Origin: M0027 sp021713415
Lineage (GTDB): Bacteria; Pseudomonadota; Gammaproteobacteria; Francisellales; Francisellaceae
Assembly (NCBI GenBank): GCA_021713415.1
Contig: JAKJJQ010000010.1
Coordinates: 7,619-71,618 of the forward strand
Length of the DNA stretch: 64,000 bases
Direction: 5' to 3'
Shown here: positions 8,675 through 17,432 of the stretch, in pieces
Position numbering within the stretch: position 1 is the first letter of the stretch
How the letters are laid out: every line of letters begins with the position of its first letter
The notes under the pieces: generated by a model
The model's database searches: none
What the model was told of the DNA's origin: nothing
Seen by the model: the letters and a program-made list of their open reading frames with translations, nothing else
Position numbers and translations under genes: made by a program

Positions 8675-8704
8675 TTATTACCCATCTACGCAAAGATCAC
8701 TCAA
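8675..8704 (-). promoter_or_regulatory. Possible alpha-operon promoter/leader before rpsM
   Basis: TTGAGT (8699-8704) and TAATAA (8675-8680) are 18 bases apart on the minus strand inside the 101-base rpmJ-rpsM gap. The match is weak and the position is the main support. I could not identify an S4-binding pseudoknot by eye. Confidence 0.3.
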
Positions 8705-8742
8705 GATATAACAAACTGATCAAAAAATCAAGATTATTAATA

Positions 8743-8856
8743 TTAACCTTGTCTTTGCTTATGTCTTGGGTCACTGCAAATTACACGTACAACACCATTT
8801 CTACGAATCGTACGGCAATGTCTGCACATTTTTTTTACAGATGCTCTTACTTTCAT
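8743..8856 (-). CDS. rpmJ: 50S ribosomal protein L36
   Basis: A 37-residue frame begins MKVRASVKKMCRHCRT and ends RHKQRQG. It has the full zinc ribbon of the C+ form of L36 (Cys11, Cys14, Cys27, His32). It lies between secY and rpsM, the conserved location, 13 bases after secY. L36 bridges 23S rRNA helices in the large subunit. Confidence 0.97.
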   Translation of the reverse strand: MKVRASVKKMCRHCRTIRRNGVVRVICSDPRHKQRQG

Positions 8857-8869
8857 AATTAAATCCTCT

Positions 8870-10192
8870 TTATCTACCAAAGCTTGTTAAATTAGCTTTT
8901 TTCAATAGTGAATCATACTTTGTTGACATCATATGTGATTGAACCTGAGCAATAAAGTCCATGATTACAACAACAACAATTAAAAGTGATGTTCCACCAA
9001 AATAAAACGGCACACTCCAAAACTGCATTAAAATTAATGGTAATAAACAAACTGCCGTTATATAAATTGACCCAACAAGAGTCAAGCGACTCATTGTAGC
9101 ATCAATATACTTCGCTGTCTGCTCTCCAGGTCTAATTCCTGGTATAAATGCGCCAGATTTTTTTAAATTATCTGCTGTTTCTTTAGGATTAAAGACTAAT
9201 GCCGTATAAAAAAAGCAGAAAAATATAATTGCAATAGCAAAAACGATTAAGTATAACGGTTGTCCTGGTGCCAAAGCCAGCCCAATTTTACCTAACCATG
9301 TTAATCCAGAAGTACCACTACCAAACCATTGGCCAATCGTTGCTGGAAATAATAAAATTGATGACGCAAAAATAGGCGGAATCACACCTGCCATATTAAT
9401 TTTTAGCGGTAAATGGCTACTTTGCGGCGCATACATCTTACGACCTTGTTGTCGACGCGCATAATTAACCGTAATTCTGCGTTGAGCTCGCTCCATATAG
9501 ACAACAAAAGCGGTTACTGCTAATACAATAATGACGATAAACAGTAATACAATTAAAGATAAGTCACCACGCTGTGTTTGCTCTAAAGTATGAGCGATTG
9601 CCGTTGGTAATCCTGCAACAATACCTGAGAAAATTAACATAGAGATACCATTACCAACACCACGTTCTGTCATTTGCTCACCTAGCCACATCAAAAACAT
9701 ACTACCTGTTGTTAATGTAACTACCGCAGAAATATAGAACATAATCGGTGAGACACCTGCTAAAATTAGGCCTTTTCCTGCTAAAAATTTAGCAATACCT
9801 AATGATTGAAATAATGCCAAGGCAAAGGTTGCATAGCGAGTATATTGAGTAATTTTACGCTTGCCAGATTCACCTTCTTTTTTTATTTCTTCAAGTGATG
9901 GTACAACTTGTGTTAATAGTTGAAAAATAATTGATGCAGAAATATAAGGCATCACGCCTAGTGCAAAAATAGTAAATCGAGATAGCGCACCACCAGAGAA
10001 CATATTAAACATGCCTAAAATAGTGCTATCCTGCCCGCTAAAAAATTGTGACAACTGGTGAGGATCAATACCAGGAACTGGTATATAAGATCCTAATCGA
10101 AACACAATAATCCCTATTAATACAAACAGAAGGCGGTGTTTTAACTCTGTTAATCCACCGCCTTTATTCATCATCTTTTTTTGTCTAGACAT
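8870..10192 (-). CDS. secY: Protein translocase subunit SecY
   Basis: The 440-residue protein has ten predicted membrane helices and the SecY signatures: the N-terminal LKHRLLFVLIGIIVFRLGSY helix, the plug-region FNMFSGGALSRF, MERGVGNG-like TERGVGNGISMLIF, and the basic loop YARRQQGRKMYAPQSSHLPL that contacts SecA and the ribosome. It forms the SecYEG channel in the inner membrane. It is placed after rplO in the spc part of the superoperon, 12 bases downstream. The length is normal. Confidence 0.98.
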   Translation of the reverse strand: MSRQKKMMNKGGGLTELKHRLLFVLIGIIVFRLGSYIPVPGIDPHQLSQFFSGQDSTILGMFNMFSGGALSRFTIFALGVMPYISASIIFQLLTQVVPSLEEIKKEGESGKRKITQYTRYATFALALFQSLGIAKFLAGKGLILAGVSPIMFYISAVVTLTTGSMFLMWLGEQMTERGVGNGISMLIFSGIVAGLPTAIAHTLEQTQRGDLSLIVLLFIVIIVLAVTAFVVYMERAQRRITVNYARRQQGRKMYAPQSSHLPLKINMAGVIPPIFASSILLFPATIGQWFGSGTSGLTWLGKIGLALAPGQPLYLIVFAIAIIFFCFFYTALVFNPKETADNLKKSGAFIPGIRPGEQTAKYIDATMSRLTLVGSIYITAVCLLPLILMQFWSVPFYFGGTSLLIVVVVIMDFIAQVQSHMMSTKYDSLLKKANLTSFGR

Positions 10193-10204
10193 TTTAAGCC
10201 TTAT

Positions 10205-10636
10205 TTATTCAACTTTTCCGCCAGCAGCCTCAATCTGTGCTTTTGCCCCTTTAGTGCAATGAAGTCCAACAACATGAACTGCTTTTGTTACTTCACCACT
10301 TGCAATTACACGTGCACTAAGCATATCTTTACGAACTAAACCTGCTTGCTTTAAAGTGTCTAAATCAACAACATCACCCTCAACAAGCGCTAATTCAGAT
10401 AAACGAATTTCAGCTACTGTAAATGATTTTCTTGATTTAAAACCAAATTTAGGCAAACGACGCTGAATTGGCATCTGACCACCTTCAAAGCCAACTTTAT
10501 GATAACCACCTGAACGCGCTTTTTGACCTTTATGGCCACGCCCTGATGTTTTACCTAAACCTGAGCCAATGCCACGACCAACACGCTTTGCAGTCGTCTT
10601 TGAACCAGGAGCAGGCGCTAAAGTATTTAAATGCAT
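10205..10636 (-). CDS. rplO: 50S ribosomal protein L15
   Basis: The 143-residue protein starts MHLNTLAPAPGSKTTAKRVG and has the Gly/Arg-rich extension (GRGIGSGLGKTSGRGHKGQ) that threads into 23S rRNA, then EGGQMPIQRRLPKFGF. It lies two bases after rpmD and is followed by secY, so the three are translationally close. The length matches E. coli L15. Confidence 0.98.
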   Translation of the reverse strand: MHLNTLAPAPGSKTTAKRVGRGIGSGLGKTSGRGHKGQKARSGGYHKVGFEGGQMPIQRRLPKFGFKSRKSFTVAEIRLSELALVEGDVVDLDTLKQAGLVRKDMLSARVIASGEVTKAVHVVGLHCTKGAKAQIEAAGGKVE

Positions 10637-10638
10637 GA

Positions 10639-10821
10639 CTACTCCTTAACCTCGACCATATAACTAATTTGATTAATCATTCCACGATTTTCAGGTGTAT
10701 CTAACACTTCAACCGTTTGATTAATTTTTCTTAATCCTAAACCTTTTGCTGTCGCTAAGTGCTTTTTTAAGCGCCCAATTAAACTACGCTTTAATGTCAC
10801 TTGAATTGTTTTTTCAGCCAT
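10639..10821 (-). CDS. rpmD: 50S ribosomal protein L30
   Basis: The 60-residue protein begins MAEKTIQVTLKRSLIGR and contains LGLRKINQTVEVLDTPENRGMI, the complete L30 fold. I chose the ATG at 10821, four bases after the rpsE stop; a longer in-frame reading back to 10869 overlaps rpsE and adds non-L30 residues. Confidence 0.97.
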   Translation of the reverse strand: MAEKTIQVTLKRSLIGRLKKHLATAKGLGLRKINQTVEVLDTPENRGMINQISYMVEVKE

Positions 10822-10825
10822 TATC

Positions 10826-11329
10826 CTACCCCTGAATTTCTTCAATCGATATGCCACGTTTATCAGCAATCTCTTCAGGAGAATTCATTGCTTGCAAACC
10901 TTTAACGGTTGCACGTACGACATTAACTGGATTAGTTGAACCATAAGCCTTAGCTAAAACGTTATGAACACCAATAACTTCAAATACAGCACGCATTGCA
11001 CCACCTGCAATAATACCTGTACCTTTAGAAGCGGGTTGCATATAAATTTTAGAAGCACTATGTTTTGATTTAATTGGATACCATAATGTATCTCCATTTA
11101 AACCAATCTCTACCATATTACGGCGAGCGTTTTCCATTGCTTTTTGGATAGCAACAGGCACTTCACGTGATTTACCACGACCAATGCCAATTCTACCTTT
11201 CCCATCACCAACAACAGTCAGTGCAGCAAAGCTGAAAATACGTCCACCTTTGACTGTTTTAGCATGACGATTAACAGTAACTAGCTTCTCAATTAAACCG
11301 TCAGTTTTTTGTGCAGTTGTATTATTCAT
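10826..11329 (-). CDS. rpsE: 30S ribosomal protein S5
   Basis: The 167-residue protein has the S5 N-terminal domain (LIEKLVTVNRHAKTVKGGRIFSFAALTVVGDGKGRIGIG) with the conserved loop where spectinomycin-resistance changes map, and the C-terminal domain (MRAVFEVIGVHNVLAKAYGSTNPVNVVRAT). It has a role in decoding accuracy. It is located between rplR and rpmD as usual. Confidence 0.98.
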   Translation of the reverse strand: MNNTTAQKTDGLIEKLVTVNRHAKTVKGGRIFSFAALTVVGDGKGRIGIGRGKSREVPVAIQKAMENARRNMVEIGLNGDTLWYPIKSKHSASKIYMQPASKGTGIIAGGAMRAVFEVIGVHNVLAKAYGSTNPVNVVRATVKGLQAMNSPEEIADKRGISIEEIQG

Positions 11330-11353
11330 ATTCGCTTAAACCTTCTTAATTTC

Positions 11354-11707
11354 TTAAAATTTCAAACCATGTTTTCTTGCACTATCTGCAAGCGCTTTAA
11401 CACGGCCATGATATTTAAAGCCTGAACGATCAAAAGCGACTTCAGTAATACCTTTCTCAAGTGCACGCTTAGCAATATGTTCACCAACAACTACAGAAGC
11501 ATTCACATTACCTGTGTAATCACAAGCAGAACGAATGTCTTTCTCTAAAGTAGATGCTGCAGCTAATATAGTAGAACCATCGCCTGAAATAATCTGAGCG
11601 TAAGTATGACGTGGTGTACGATGAACGCACAGACGTACTTGTTCTAATTCTTTTACTTTCATACGGAAGCGCTTTGCACGACGTAAACGAGTTTGTTTTT
11701 TATCCAT
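11354..11707 (-). CDS. rplR: 50S ribosomal protein L18
   Basis: The 117-residue protein starts MDKKQTRLRRAKRFRMKV and carries LCVHRTPRHTYAQIIS and AFDRSGFKYHGRVKALADSA. It binds 5S rRNA together with L5 and L25. It sits 11 bases after rplF in canonical spc-operon order. Confidence 0.98.
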   Translation of the reverse strand: MDKKQTRLRRAKRFRMKVKELEQVRLCVHRTPRHTYAQIISGDGSTILAAASTLEKDIRSACDYTGNVNASVVVGEHIAKRALEKGITEVAFDRSGFKYHGRVKALADSARKHGLKF

Positions 11708-11718
11708 CGTTAACTCAC

Positions 11719-12252
11719 TTATTTTTTCTTAGCTTCTTTAGTAACAATTCTCTCATCCGCATAGCGAACACCCTTACCTTTGTAGGGTTCTGGCGGACGA
11801 TAACCACGGATATCAGATGCAGCTTGACCTAATAGTTGCTTATCAGCACTTTTTAGAACAATTTCAGTCTGCGAAGGTGTTTCAACTGTTACCCCTTCTG
11901 GCAGTGAATGATTAATTGGATGTGAAAAACCCAATGTTAAATTCACTTGTTTGCCTTGTGCTTTTGCGCGATATCCAACACCAACTAATTGCAACTTTTT
12001 CTCAAAGCCTTGGCTTACGCCGACAACCATGTTGTTTAGAAGTGCACGCGCAGTACCTGACTGTGTTTTAGCTTCTTTGCTATTATTCACTGCTTCAACC
12101 TGGATCTGATTATCATTTTCAACGATACGAACCAAAGGGTTAAATGCGCGTGATAACACACCTTTAGCACCTTTCACGGTTAGATCGTTTCCTTTAATCT
12201 CAACAGATGTACCTGTTGGAATAGAAACCGGTCTTCTGGCGATTCTAGACAT
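11719..12252 (-). CDS. rplF: 50S ribosomal protein L6
   Basis: The 177-residue protein has two repeated L6 domains. It starts MSRIARRPVSIP and ends in the family motif IRGYRPPEPYKGKGVRYADE followed by a Lys-rich tail. It binds near the sarcin-ricin loop of 23S rRNA. Order rpsH-rplF-rplR is standard. Confidence 0.98.
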   Translation of the reverse strand: MSRIARRPVSIPTGTSVEIKGNDLTVKGAKGVLSRAFNPLVRIVENDNQIQVEAVNNSKEAKTQSGTARALLNNMVVGVSQGFEKKLQLVGVGYRAKAQGKQVNLTLGFSHPINHSLPEGVTVETPSQTEIVLKSADKQLLGQAASDIRGYRPPEPYKGKGVRYADERIVTKEAKKK

Positions 12253-12270
12253 TTTTATTATTCTCCTAAA

Positions 12271-12663
12271 TTACGCTACGTAGCAAACTACTTCACCACC
12301 TAAGCCTAAACGACGAGCCTCACGATCACTCATCACCCCTTTTGATGTAGATACAACAGCTACACCTAAGCCACCATAAACTTTAGGTAACTCATTAGCG
12401 GCTCTATAAATACGAAGACCAGGACGACTAATGCGTTTTAACATTTCAATCACTGGTTTTCCATGATGATATTTTAATACAACAGTTAAACTGCCATGGC
12501 CTTCATTATTAGCCACCACATCACGGATAAAGCCTTCAGATTTCAATAATTCAGCCAAAGCAACCTTATGCTTAGACAAAGGAATTGAAACCTCTTTTTT
12601 ACCAGCAGCCTGCGCATTTCTAATACGCGTTAACATATCTGCTACAGGATCTTGCATACTCAT
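12271..12663 (-). CDS. rpsH: 30S ribosomal protein S8
   Basis: The 130-residue protein starts MSMQDPVADMLTRIRNAQAAGK and ends with STSKGVMSDREARRLGLGGEVVCYVA, the complete S8 signature. S8 organises the central domain of 16S rRNA and in E. coli represses the spc operon by binding mRNA near rplE. A comparable site was not identified here. Confidence 0.98.
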   Translation of the reverse strand: MSMQDPVADMLTRIRNAQAAGKKEVSIPLSKHKVALAELLKSEGFIRDVVANNEGHGSLTVVLKYHHGKPVIEMLKRISRPGLRIYRAANELPKVYGGLGVAVVSTSKGVMSDREARRLGLGGEVVCYVA

Positions 12664-12683
12664 AATGTAATTCCTCTTTAAAA

Positions 12684-12989
12684 TTACCAGCTAGCCTTTT
12701 TAAGGCCTGGAATATTACCCACCATCGCATGTTCACGCAATTTATTACGTCCTAATTTGAACTTACGATAAACGCCATGCGGACGACCTGTTAATTCACA
12801 ACGTCTTTGCAATCTTGACGATGATGAATCAACTGGCAGTTTTTGTAACTTAACTTGCGCTTCCCATTTCTCTTCATCAGAGGCATTTGGGCTTTTAATA
12901 ATTGCTCTTAACTCACTACGCTTCTGACTGTAACGAGCGACTAAGCGCATTCTTTTCTTTTCACGCTCTACCATAGATGCTTTTGCCAT
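12684..12989 (-). CDS. rpsN: 30S ribosomal protein S14
   Basis: The 101-residue protein starts MAKASMVEREKKRMRLV and ends with RCELTGRPHGVYRKFKLGRNKLREHAMVGNIPGLKKASW. This is the long, zinc-free S14 form found in most gammaproteobacteria. It binds 16S rRNA in the head of the 30S subunit. It lies between rplE and rpsH with short gaps. Confidence 0.98.
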   Translation of the reverse strand: MAKASMVEREKKRMRLVARYSQKRSELRAIIKSPNASDEEKWEAQVKLQKLPVDSSSSRLQRRCELTGRPHGVYRKFKLGRNKLREHAMVGNIPGLKKASW

Positions 12990-13005
12990 CTTAACAATTC
13001 TCCTA

Positions 13006-13545
13006 TTACGACTTCAGCGGGAAGTTAAATGCTTCAAGCAATGCGCGGCCTTCGTCATCAGTTTTAGCTGATGTCGTAATCGTAATATCCAAACCACGAA
13101 TTGCATCAATTTTGTCATAGTCAATTTCTGGAAAAGCGATTTGCTCACGCATTCCCATACTGTAATTACCATGACCATCGAATGATTTATTATTTAAACC
13201 GCGGAAGTCACGAACACGTGGAATTGCAACTGCAATTAAGCGATCAAAAAATTCATACATTCTTTCACCACGCAATGTTACTTTACAACCAATCGGCCAA
13301 CCATCACGAATTTTAAAACCAGCAATTGATTTACGTGACTTAGTCACAATCGCTTTTTGACCAGCAATCGCTTCTAAATCTCTCACTGCATGATCCATTA
13401 CTTTCTTATCACGCGTTGCCTCACCAACACCCATATTTAAAGTGATCTTTTCAATCTTAGGCACTTGCATGACATTTTCATAGCCAAACTTCTCTAATAA
13501 AGCTGGTACGACTTTTTCATGATATTTATCTTTTAATCTAATCAT
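13006..13545 (-). CDS. rplE: 50S ribosomal protein L5
   Basis: The 179-residue protein is a typical L5: IEKITLNMGVGEA, IVTKSRKSIAGFKIRDGWPIGCKVTLRG, and FPEIDYDKIDAIRGLDITITTSA. It forms part of the central protuberance with 5S rRNA and contacts the P-site tRNA. Length and placement after rplX are standard. Confidence 0.98.
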   Translation of the reverse strand: MIRLKDKYHEKVVPALLEKFGYENVMQVPKIEKITLNMGVGEATRDKKVMDHAVRDLEAIAGQKAIVTKSRKSIAGFKIRDGWPIGCKVTLRGERMYEFFDRLIAVAIPRVRDFRGLNNKSFDGHGNYSMGMREQIAFPEIDYDKIDAIRGLDITITTSAKTDDEGRALLEAFNFPLKS

Positions 13546-13555
13546 TATAATGCCC

Positions 13556-13882
13556 TTAAATATCTACCACTTCACCATTAGATTTAAAAAAGCGAACTTT
13601 TTTACCATCTTCAAGCGTTTTAAAGCCAACTCGATCAGCTTTATCAGTTGCTGGATTAATCAATGCCACATTTGAAACGTGAATTGGGGCTTCTTTTTCA
13701 ACAATACCACCTTCAACATTACGTTGTGGATTTGGCTTCATATGTTTTTTAATCATATTGACACCTTCAACCACAACACGCTCTTTTTCAGGCATTGAGC
13801 GTAATACTGTACCACGAGCACCTTTATTTTTGCCCGCAATAATAATTACCTGATCACCAGATTTAATTTTACTCATACTCAT
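13556..13882 (-). CDS. rplX: 50S ribosomal protein L24
   Basis: The 108-residue protein contains the KOW motif (SGDQVIIIAGKNKGARGTVL) near the N-terminus and VEGVNMIKKHMKP. Two in-frame ATG codons are six bases apart (MSMSKIK); the first has AAGGAG about 10 bases upstream, so both are possible. L24 is an early assembly protein at the 23S rRNA 5' domain. Confidence 0.97.
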   Translation of the reverse strand: MSMSKIKSGDQVIIIAGKNKGARGTVLRSMPEKERVVVEGVNMIKKHMKPNPQRNVEGGIVEKEAPIHVSNVALINPATDKADRVGFKTLEDGKKVRFFKSNGEVVDI

Positions 13883-13903
13883 GTTTCTAAATCTCCTTGA
13901 CTC

Positions 13904-14272
13904 TTAAAGCACTTCAGGAGCCAATGAAACGATCTTCATAAACTGCTCTGTACGCAACTCACGCGTAACAGGGCCGAAAATACGAGTACCGATTGGCTGC
14001 AGGTTTGCATTTAATAACACAGCTGCATTACTATCAAAACGAATAACGGAACCATCACGACGACGAACACCTTTTCTCGTTCTAACAACCACAGCATTAT
14101 AAACATCACCTTTTTTTGCACGACCACGAGGGATCGCCTCTTTGACGGACACTTTAATTACATCACCTATCGATGCATAACGGCGATGTGATCCGCCGAG
14201 CACTTTAATGCACTCTACACGGCGAGCTCCACTGTTATCAGCAACAGTCAGCTCAGTCTGCATCTGAATCAT
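13904..14272 (-). CDS. rplN: 50S ribosomal protein L14
   Basis: The 122-residue protein starts MIQMQTELTVADNSGARRVECIKVLGGS and ends FMKIVSLAPEVL, matching L14 throughout. It binds 23S rRNA and forms bridge B8. A promoter with an extended -10 lies immediately upstream, as for the spc operon in E. coli. Confidence 0.98.
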   Translation of the reverse strand: MIQMQTELTVADNSGARRVECIKVLGGSHRRYASIGDVIKVSVKEAIPRGRAKKGDVYNAVVVRTRKGVRRRDGSVIRFDSNAAVLLNANLQPIGTRIFGPVTRELRTEQFMKIVSLAPEVL

Positions 14273-14331
14273 TGTAAATCTCCAAAAAACAAAACTAAAT
14301 TTTTTCTACGTTAATACCGCAATGACGCGTT

Positions 14332-14359
14332 ATTATACCAACACATGCAAAAAACACAA
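14332..14359 (-). promoter_or_regulatory. Internal promoter before rplN (spc-type)
   Basis: In the 94-base rpsQ-rplN gap the minus strand has TTGTGT (14354-14359), a 16-base spacer and TATAAT (14332-14337), with TGG forming an extended -10. The predicted start is near 14325. The position matches the E. coli spc promoter. Confidence 0.7.
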
Positions 14360-14366
14360 ATGCATT

Positions 14367-14624
14367 TTATTTTGCACGTTCTACAATCTCAACTAAACGC
14401 CATTTTTTAGTTTTAGAATAAGGTCTTGTCTCTGTAATCGTTACAGTATCACCTTCATTCGCAGCATTATCTTGATCATGTGCATGGTATTTTGTAGATT
14501 TTTTAACAAACTTACCATAAATCGGATGCTTAACACGACGCTCAACAAGTACCGTTACGGTCTTATCCATCTTATTACTGATGACCTTACCTGCCAGCGT
14601 TCTAATTTTTGCTTCAGCGCTCAT
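14367..14624 (-). CDS. rpsQ: 30S ribosomal protein S17
   Basis: The 85-residue protein has the S17 OB fold: TLAGKVISNKMDKTVTVLVERRVKHPIYGKFVKKSTKYHAHD and ITETRPYSKTKKWRLVEIVE. It is a primary 16S rRNA-binding protein. It ends the S10-type section; the gap after it contains the spc-type promoter. Confidence 0.98.
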   Translation of the reverse strand: MSAEAKIRTLAGKVISNKMDKTVTVLVERRVKHPIYGKFVKKSTKYHAHDQDNAANEGDTVTITETRPYSKTKKWRLVEIVERAK

Positions 14625-14635
14625 AAATTACCTAC

Positions 14636-14827
14636 CTAGACTGTTTCTTTTTCAGTTATTAATGTATTAACGCGCGCGACATTACGACGTACTTGCGTTA
14701 ACAGATGTTTTTTAGTCAATTGGCCGGTTCCTTTTTGCATACGCAAATTGAACTGCTCTTTTAAAAGCTCAAGCCTATAAGCTTGAAGCTCTTCTACTGA
14801 TTTTTCTTTAAGTTCACTTACTTTCAT
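14636..14827 (-). CDS. rpmC: 50S ribosomal protein L29
   Basis: The 63-residue helical-hairpin protein starts MKVSELKEKSVEELQAYRLELLKEQFNLRMQ, the L29 signature. It lies near the peptide exit tunnel beside L23. It starts 2 bases after the rplP stop and ends 11 bases before rpsQ. Confidence 0.97.
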   Translation of the reverse strand: MKVSELKEKSVEELQAYRLELLKEQFNLRMQKGTGQLTKKHLLTQVRRNVARVNTLITEKETV

Positions 14828-14829
14828 TA

Positions 14830-15243
14830 CTACATCACCGTCTTAGTTACAAAGGTTGTAGAAACAGGTAATTTAGCTGAGGCTAATCTAAATGCCTCTC
14901 TTGCTACTTCCTCATTCACACCTTTTAGTTCATAAAGCACTCTGCCTGGTTGGATTTGCGCAACCCAATACTCAACAGACCCTTTACCACTACCCATACG
15001 AACACCCAACGGTTTATTAGTAATCGGCTTATCTGGGAAAATACGAATCCAAATTTTACCACCACGACGGATGTAACGGTTAATTGCACGACGAGCTGCC
15101 TCGATTTGACGAGCAGTAATACGACCACGGCCTGTTGCTTTTAAGCCGAAATCTCCAAAACTAACCTTATCGCCTCGAGTCGCCATACCGCGATTACGCA
15201 GTTTCATCTGCTTGCGGAATTTTGTACGCTTTGGTTGTAACAT
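14830..15243 (-). CDS. rplP: 50S ribosomal protein L16
   Basis: The 137-residue protein begins MLQPKRTKFRKQMKLRNRG and has RRAINRYIRRGGKIWIRIFPDKPITNKPLGVRMGSGKG. L16 helps position the A-site tRNA. Its start overlaps the rpsC stop by one base (TAATG), indicating translational coupling. Confidence 0.98.
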   Translation of the reverse strand: MLQPKRTKFRKQMKLRNRGMATRGDKVSFGDFGLKATGRGRITARQIEAARRAINRYIRRGGKIWIRIFPDKPITNKPLGVRMGSGKGSVEYWVAQIQPGRVLYELKGVNEEVAREAFRLASAKLPVSTTFVTKTVM

Positions 15244-15944
15244 TAGTTAGCTCCTCTTCTACTACGTCTTTTAGGCGCTTTCTTCTCAGTCTGCTCTGGC
15301 TGTTGATTTCTCTCACCAGGTATGACTTCACCTTTAAATATCCAAACTTTAACACCAATAATACCGTAAGTTGTTAAAGCTTCTGATGTTGCATAATCAA
15401 TATCAGCACGGAATGTGTGCAAAGGCACACGTCCTTCACGCGCCCACTCAGAACGTGCAATTTCTGCACCGCCTAAACGACCACTGACCATTACTTTAAC
15501 ACCCTGCGCACCAGCTTTCATAGCAGCTTGAATCGCACGCTTCATTGCGCGGCGAAACATAACACGCTTTTCAAGTTGTTGTGCAATGCCATCAGCAACA
15601 AGCTGAGCATCAGTTTCAGGCTTTTTAATTTCTTCAATATTAACCTGAACTGGCACACCCATAAATTTATTTAATTCAGCACGCAAAATTTCTACATCTT
15701 CACCTTTTTTACCAATCACAATACCAGGACGAGCAGTATAAAGCGTTACTTTTGCATTTTGTGCTGGGCGTTCAATTTTCACATGCGATAAAGCAGCGTG
15801 CTTTAATTTCTTATGTAAATACTCACGCACTTTAATATCTTCATGTAATTTAGTGGCATAATCTTTGCTATCAGCATACCAAACTGAATTCCAATCTTTG
15901 ATGTAGCCTAAACGAATCCCAACAGGACTTACTTTTTGACCCAT
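15243..15944 (-). CDS. rpsC: 30S ribosomal protein S3
   Basis: The 233-residue protein starts MGQKVSPVGIRLGYIKDWNS and has the type II KH domain (RPGIVIGKKGEDVEILRAEL) and the C-terminal S3 domain (VSGRLGGAEIARSEWAREGRVPLHTFRADIDYA). The tail is Gln/Lys/Arg rich. S3 sits at the mRNA entry channel and contributes to the helicase activity of the 30S subunit. Confidence 0.98.
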   Translation of the reverse strand: MGQKVSPVGIRLGYIKDWNSVWYADSKDYATKLHEDIKVREYLHKKLKHAALSHVKIERPAQNAKVTLYTARPGIVIGKKGEDVEILRAELNKFMGVPVQVNIEEIKKPETDAQLVADGIAQQLEKRVMFRRAMKRAIQAAMKAGAQGVKVMVSGRLGGAEIARSEWAREGRVPLHTFRADIDYATSEALTTYGIIGVKVWIFKGEVIPGERNQQPEQTEKKAPKRRSRRGAN

Positions 15945-15946
15945 AA

Positions 15947-16288
15947 TTATGCCCCTTCTCGCTCTTTAACCTTCACAGTTATGTGAGCAGTTCTTTTAAG
16001 AATTTGATTCCCGCGACCTTTAGCGCGCGCACGATATCGCTTCATTGTTGGACCTTCATCAACATAGATAGAAGAAACATATAATTCATCAATGTCCAAC
16101 CCATCATTATGCTCTGCATTTGCAATAGCAGATGCTAACACACCTTTGACCAAATGCGCCGCTTTTTTAGGGCTAAATGTTAATAAGTCCATTGCCTTTT
16201 CTACTGGCATACCGCGAACTTGATCAGCTACGAGGCGACATTTCTGCGCAGAAATACGCGCATATTTTAATTGAGCAGGTATTTCCAT
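15947..16288 (-). CDS. rplV: 50S ribosomal protein L22
   Basis: The 113-residue protein has LKYARISAQKCRLVADQVRGMPVEKAMDLL and the extended beta-hairpin region (GPTMKRYRARAKGRGNQILKRTAHITV) that lines the exit tunnel. No deletion like those that cause macrolide resistance is apparent in the hairpin. It is two bases from rpsC. Confidence 0.98.
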   Translation of the reverse strand: MEIPAQLKYARISAQKCRLVADQVRGMPVEKAMDLLTFSPKKAAHLVKGVLASAIANAEHNDGLDIDELYVSSIYVDEGPTMKRYRARAKGRGNQILKRTAHITVKVKEREGA

Positions 16289-16293
16289 CTCTA

Positions 16294-16569
16294 TTACCTC
16301 TTAGATTTCTTATCAGCGGCATGACCACGATAGTTACGCGTAACCGCAAATTCACCCAGTTTATGTCCAATCATATTCTCAGTTACAAAAACAGGAACAT
16401 GTTGTTTACCATTATGCACAGCAATTGTTAAACCAATCATATCAGGTACAACCATCGAACGACGAGACCAAGTTTTAATCGGCTTTTTGCTGCTTTCTTC
16501 TTGTGCTTTAAGCACTTTTTCCAATAAATGATGGTCTATAAAAGGACCTTTTTTTAATGAACGTGCCAC
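16294..16569 (-). CDS. rpsS: 30S ribosomal protein S19
   Basis: The 91-residue protein starts MARSLKKGPFIDHHLLEKV and contains IKTWSRRSMVVPDMIGLTIAVHNGKQHVPVFVTENMIGHKLGEFA. It forms a complex with S13 in the head of the small subunit. Order rplB-rpsS-rplV is standard. Confidence 0.98.
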   Translation of the reverse strand: MARSLKKGPFIDHHLLEKVLKAQEESSKKPIKTWSRRSMVVPDMIGLTIAVHNGKQHVPVFVTENMIGHKLGEFAVTRNYRGHAADKKSKR

Positions 16570-16587
16570 AACTTAATACCTCTTTAG

Positions 16588-17418
16588 TTATTTACGACGT
16601 TGACGACGCTGCATGATCAGCTTATCTGTACGCTTATTATGGCGTGTCTTATACCCTTTCGTTGGCACACCCCATGGCGTTACCGGATGACGGCCACCAG
16701 AAGTTTTGCCTTCACCACCACCATGTGGGTGATCTACAGGGTTCATCGCAACACCACGAACAGTTGGACGAATACCAAGCCAGCGTTTTGCACCAGCTTT
16801 ACCTAATGACTTCAAGCTATGCTCAGAATTAGATACTTCACCAATAACTGCACGACAAGTAACTAATATTTTACGTGTTTCACCCGAGCGCAAACGAACA
16901 ATCGCATAAGTTGAGTCTTTACCAACTAACTGCGCCGATGTACCAGCACTACGAGCAATTTGAGCACCTTTACCAGGCTTAAGCTCAATACAGTGAATCG
17001 TTGTACCAACTGGAATATTACGAATTGGCAACGCATTACCGGCTCTAATAGGTGCATGATCACCGGCAACAATACTGTCACCAGCTTTAACACCTTTTGG
17101 TGCGATAATATAACTACGCTCACCGTCAGCATATAAAACTAAAGCAAGATGCGCACTGCGGTTAGGATCGTACTCTAAACGTTCAACCTTACCTACGACA
17201 TCAATCTTATTTCGTTTAAAATCAACGATACGATAATGTTGTTTATGTCCACCACCATGATGGCGAACAGTAATACGGCCGCGATTATTACGACCAGCAG
17301 TTTTTGTCTTTTTTGCCAACAAACCACGAAACGGCTTACCTTTATGAAGCTCAGAATTTTTAATCTGAACAACAAATCGACGTCCGGCAGAGGTTGGTTT
17401 TGCTTTTACAATTGCCAT
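16588..17418 (-). CDS. rplB: 50S ribosomal protein L2
   Basis: The 276-residue protein has the two L2 domains: RGRITVRHHGGGHKQHYRIVDFKRNK in the first and the C-terminal VRGVAMNPVDHPHGGGEGKTSGGRHPVTPWG, including the His needed for peptidyl transferase activity in E. coli. L2 is among the most conserved proteins of the large subunit. Length is normal. Confidence 0.98.
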   Translation of the reverse strand: MAIVKAKPTSAGRRFVVQIKNSELHKGKPFRGLLAKKTKTAGRNNRGRITVRHHGGGHKQHYRIVDFKRNKIDVVGKVERLEYDPNRSAHLALVLYADGERSYIIAPKGVKAGDSIVAGDHAPIRAGNALPIRNIPVGTTIHCIELKPGKGAQIARSAGTSAQLVGKDSTYAIVRLRSGETRKILVTCRAVIGEVSNSEHSLKSLGKAGAKRWLGIRPTVRGVAMNPVDHPHGGGEGKTSGGRHPVTPWGVPTKGYKTRHNKRTDKLIMQRRQRRK

Positions 17419-17432
17419 ATCTCAAACCTCAT

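Noticed and set aside
10822..10869. Longer L30 start
   Set aside because: The extra residues overlap rpsE and do not belong to the L30 family; the ATG at 10821 gives the normal N-terminus.
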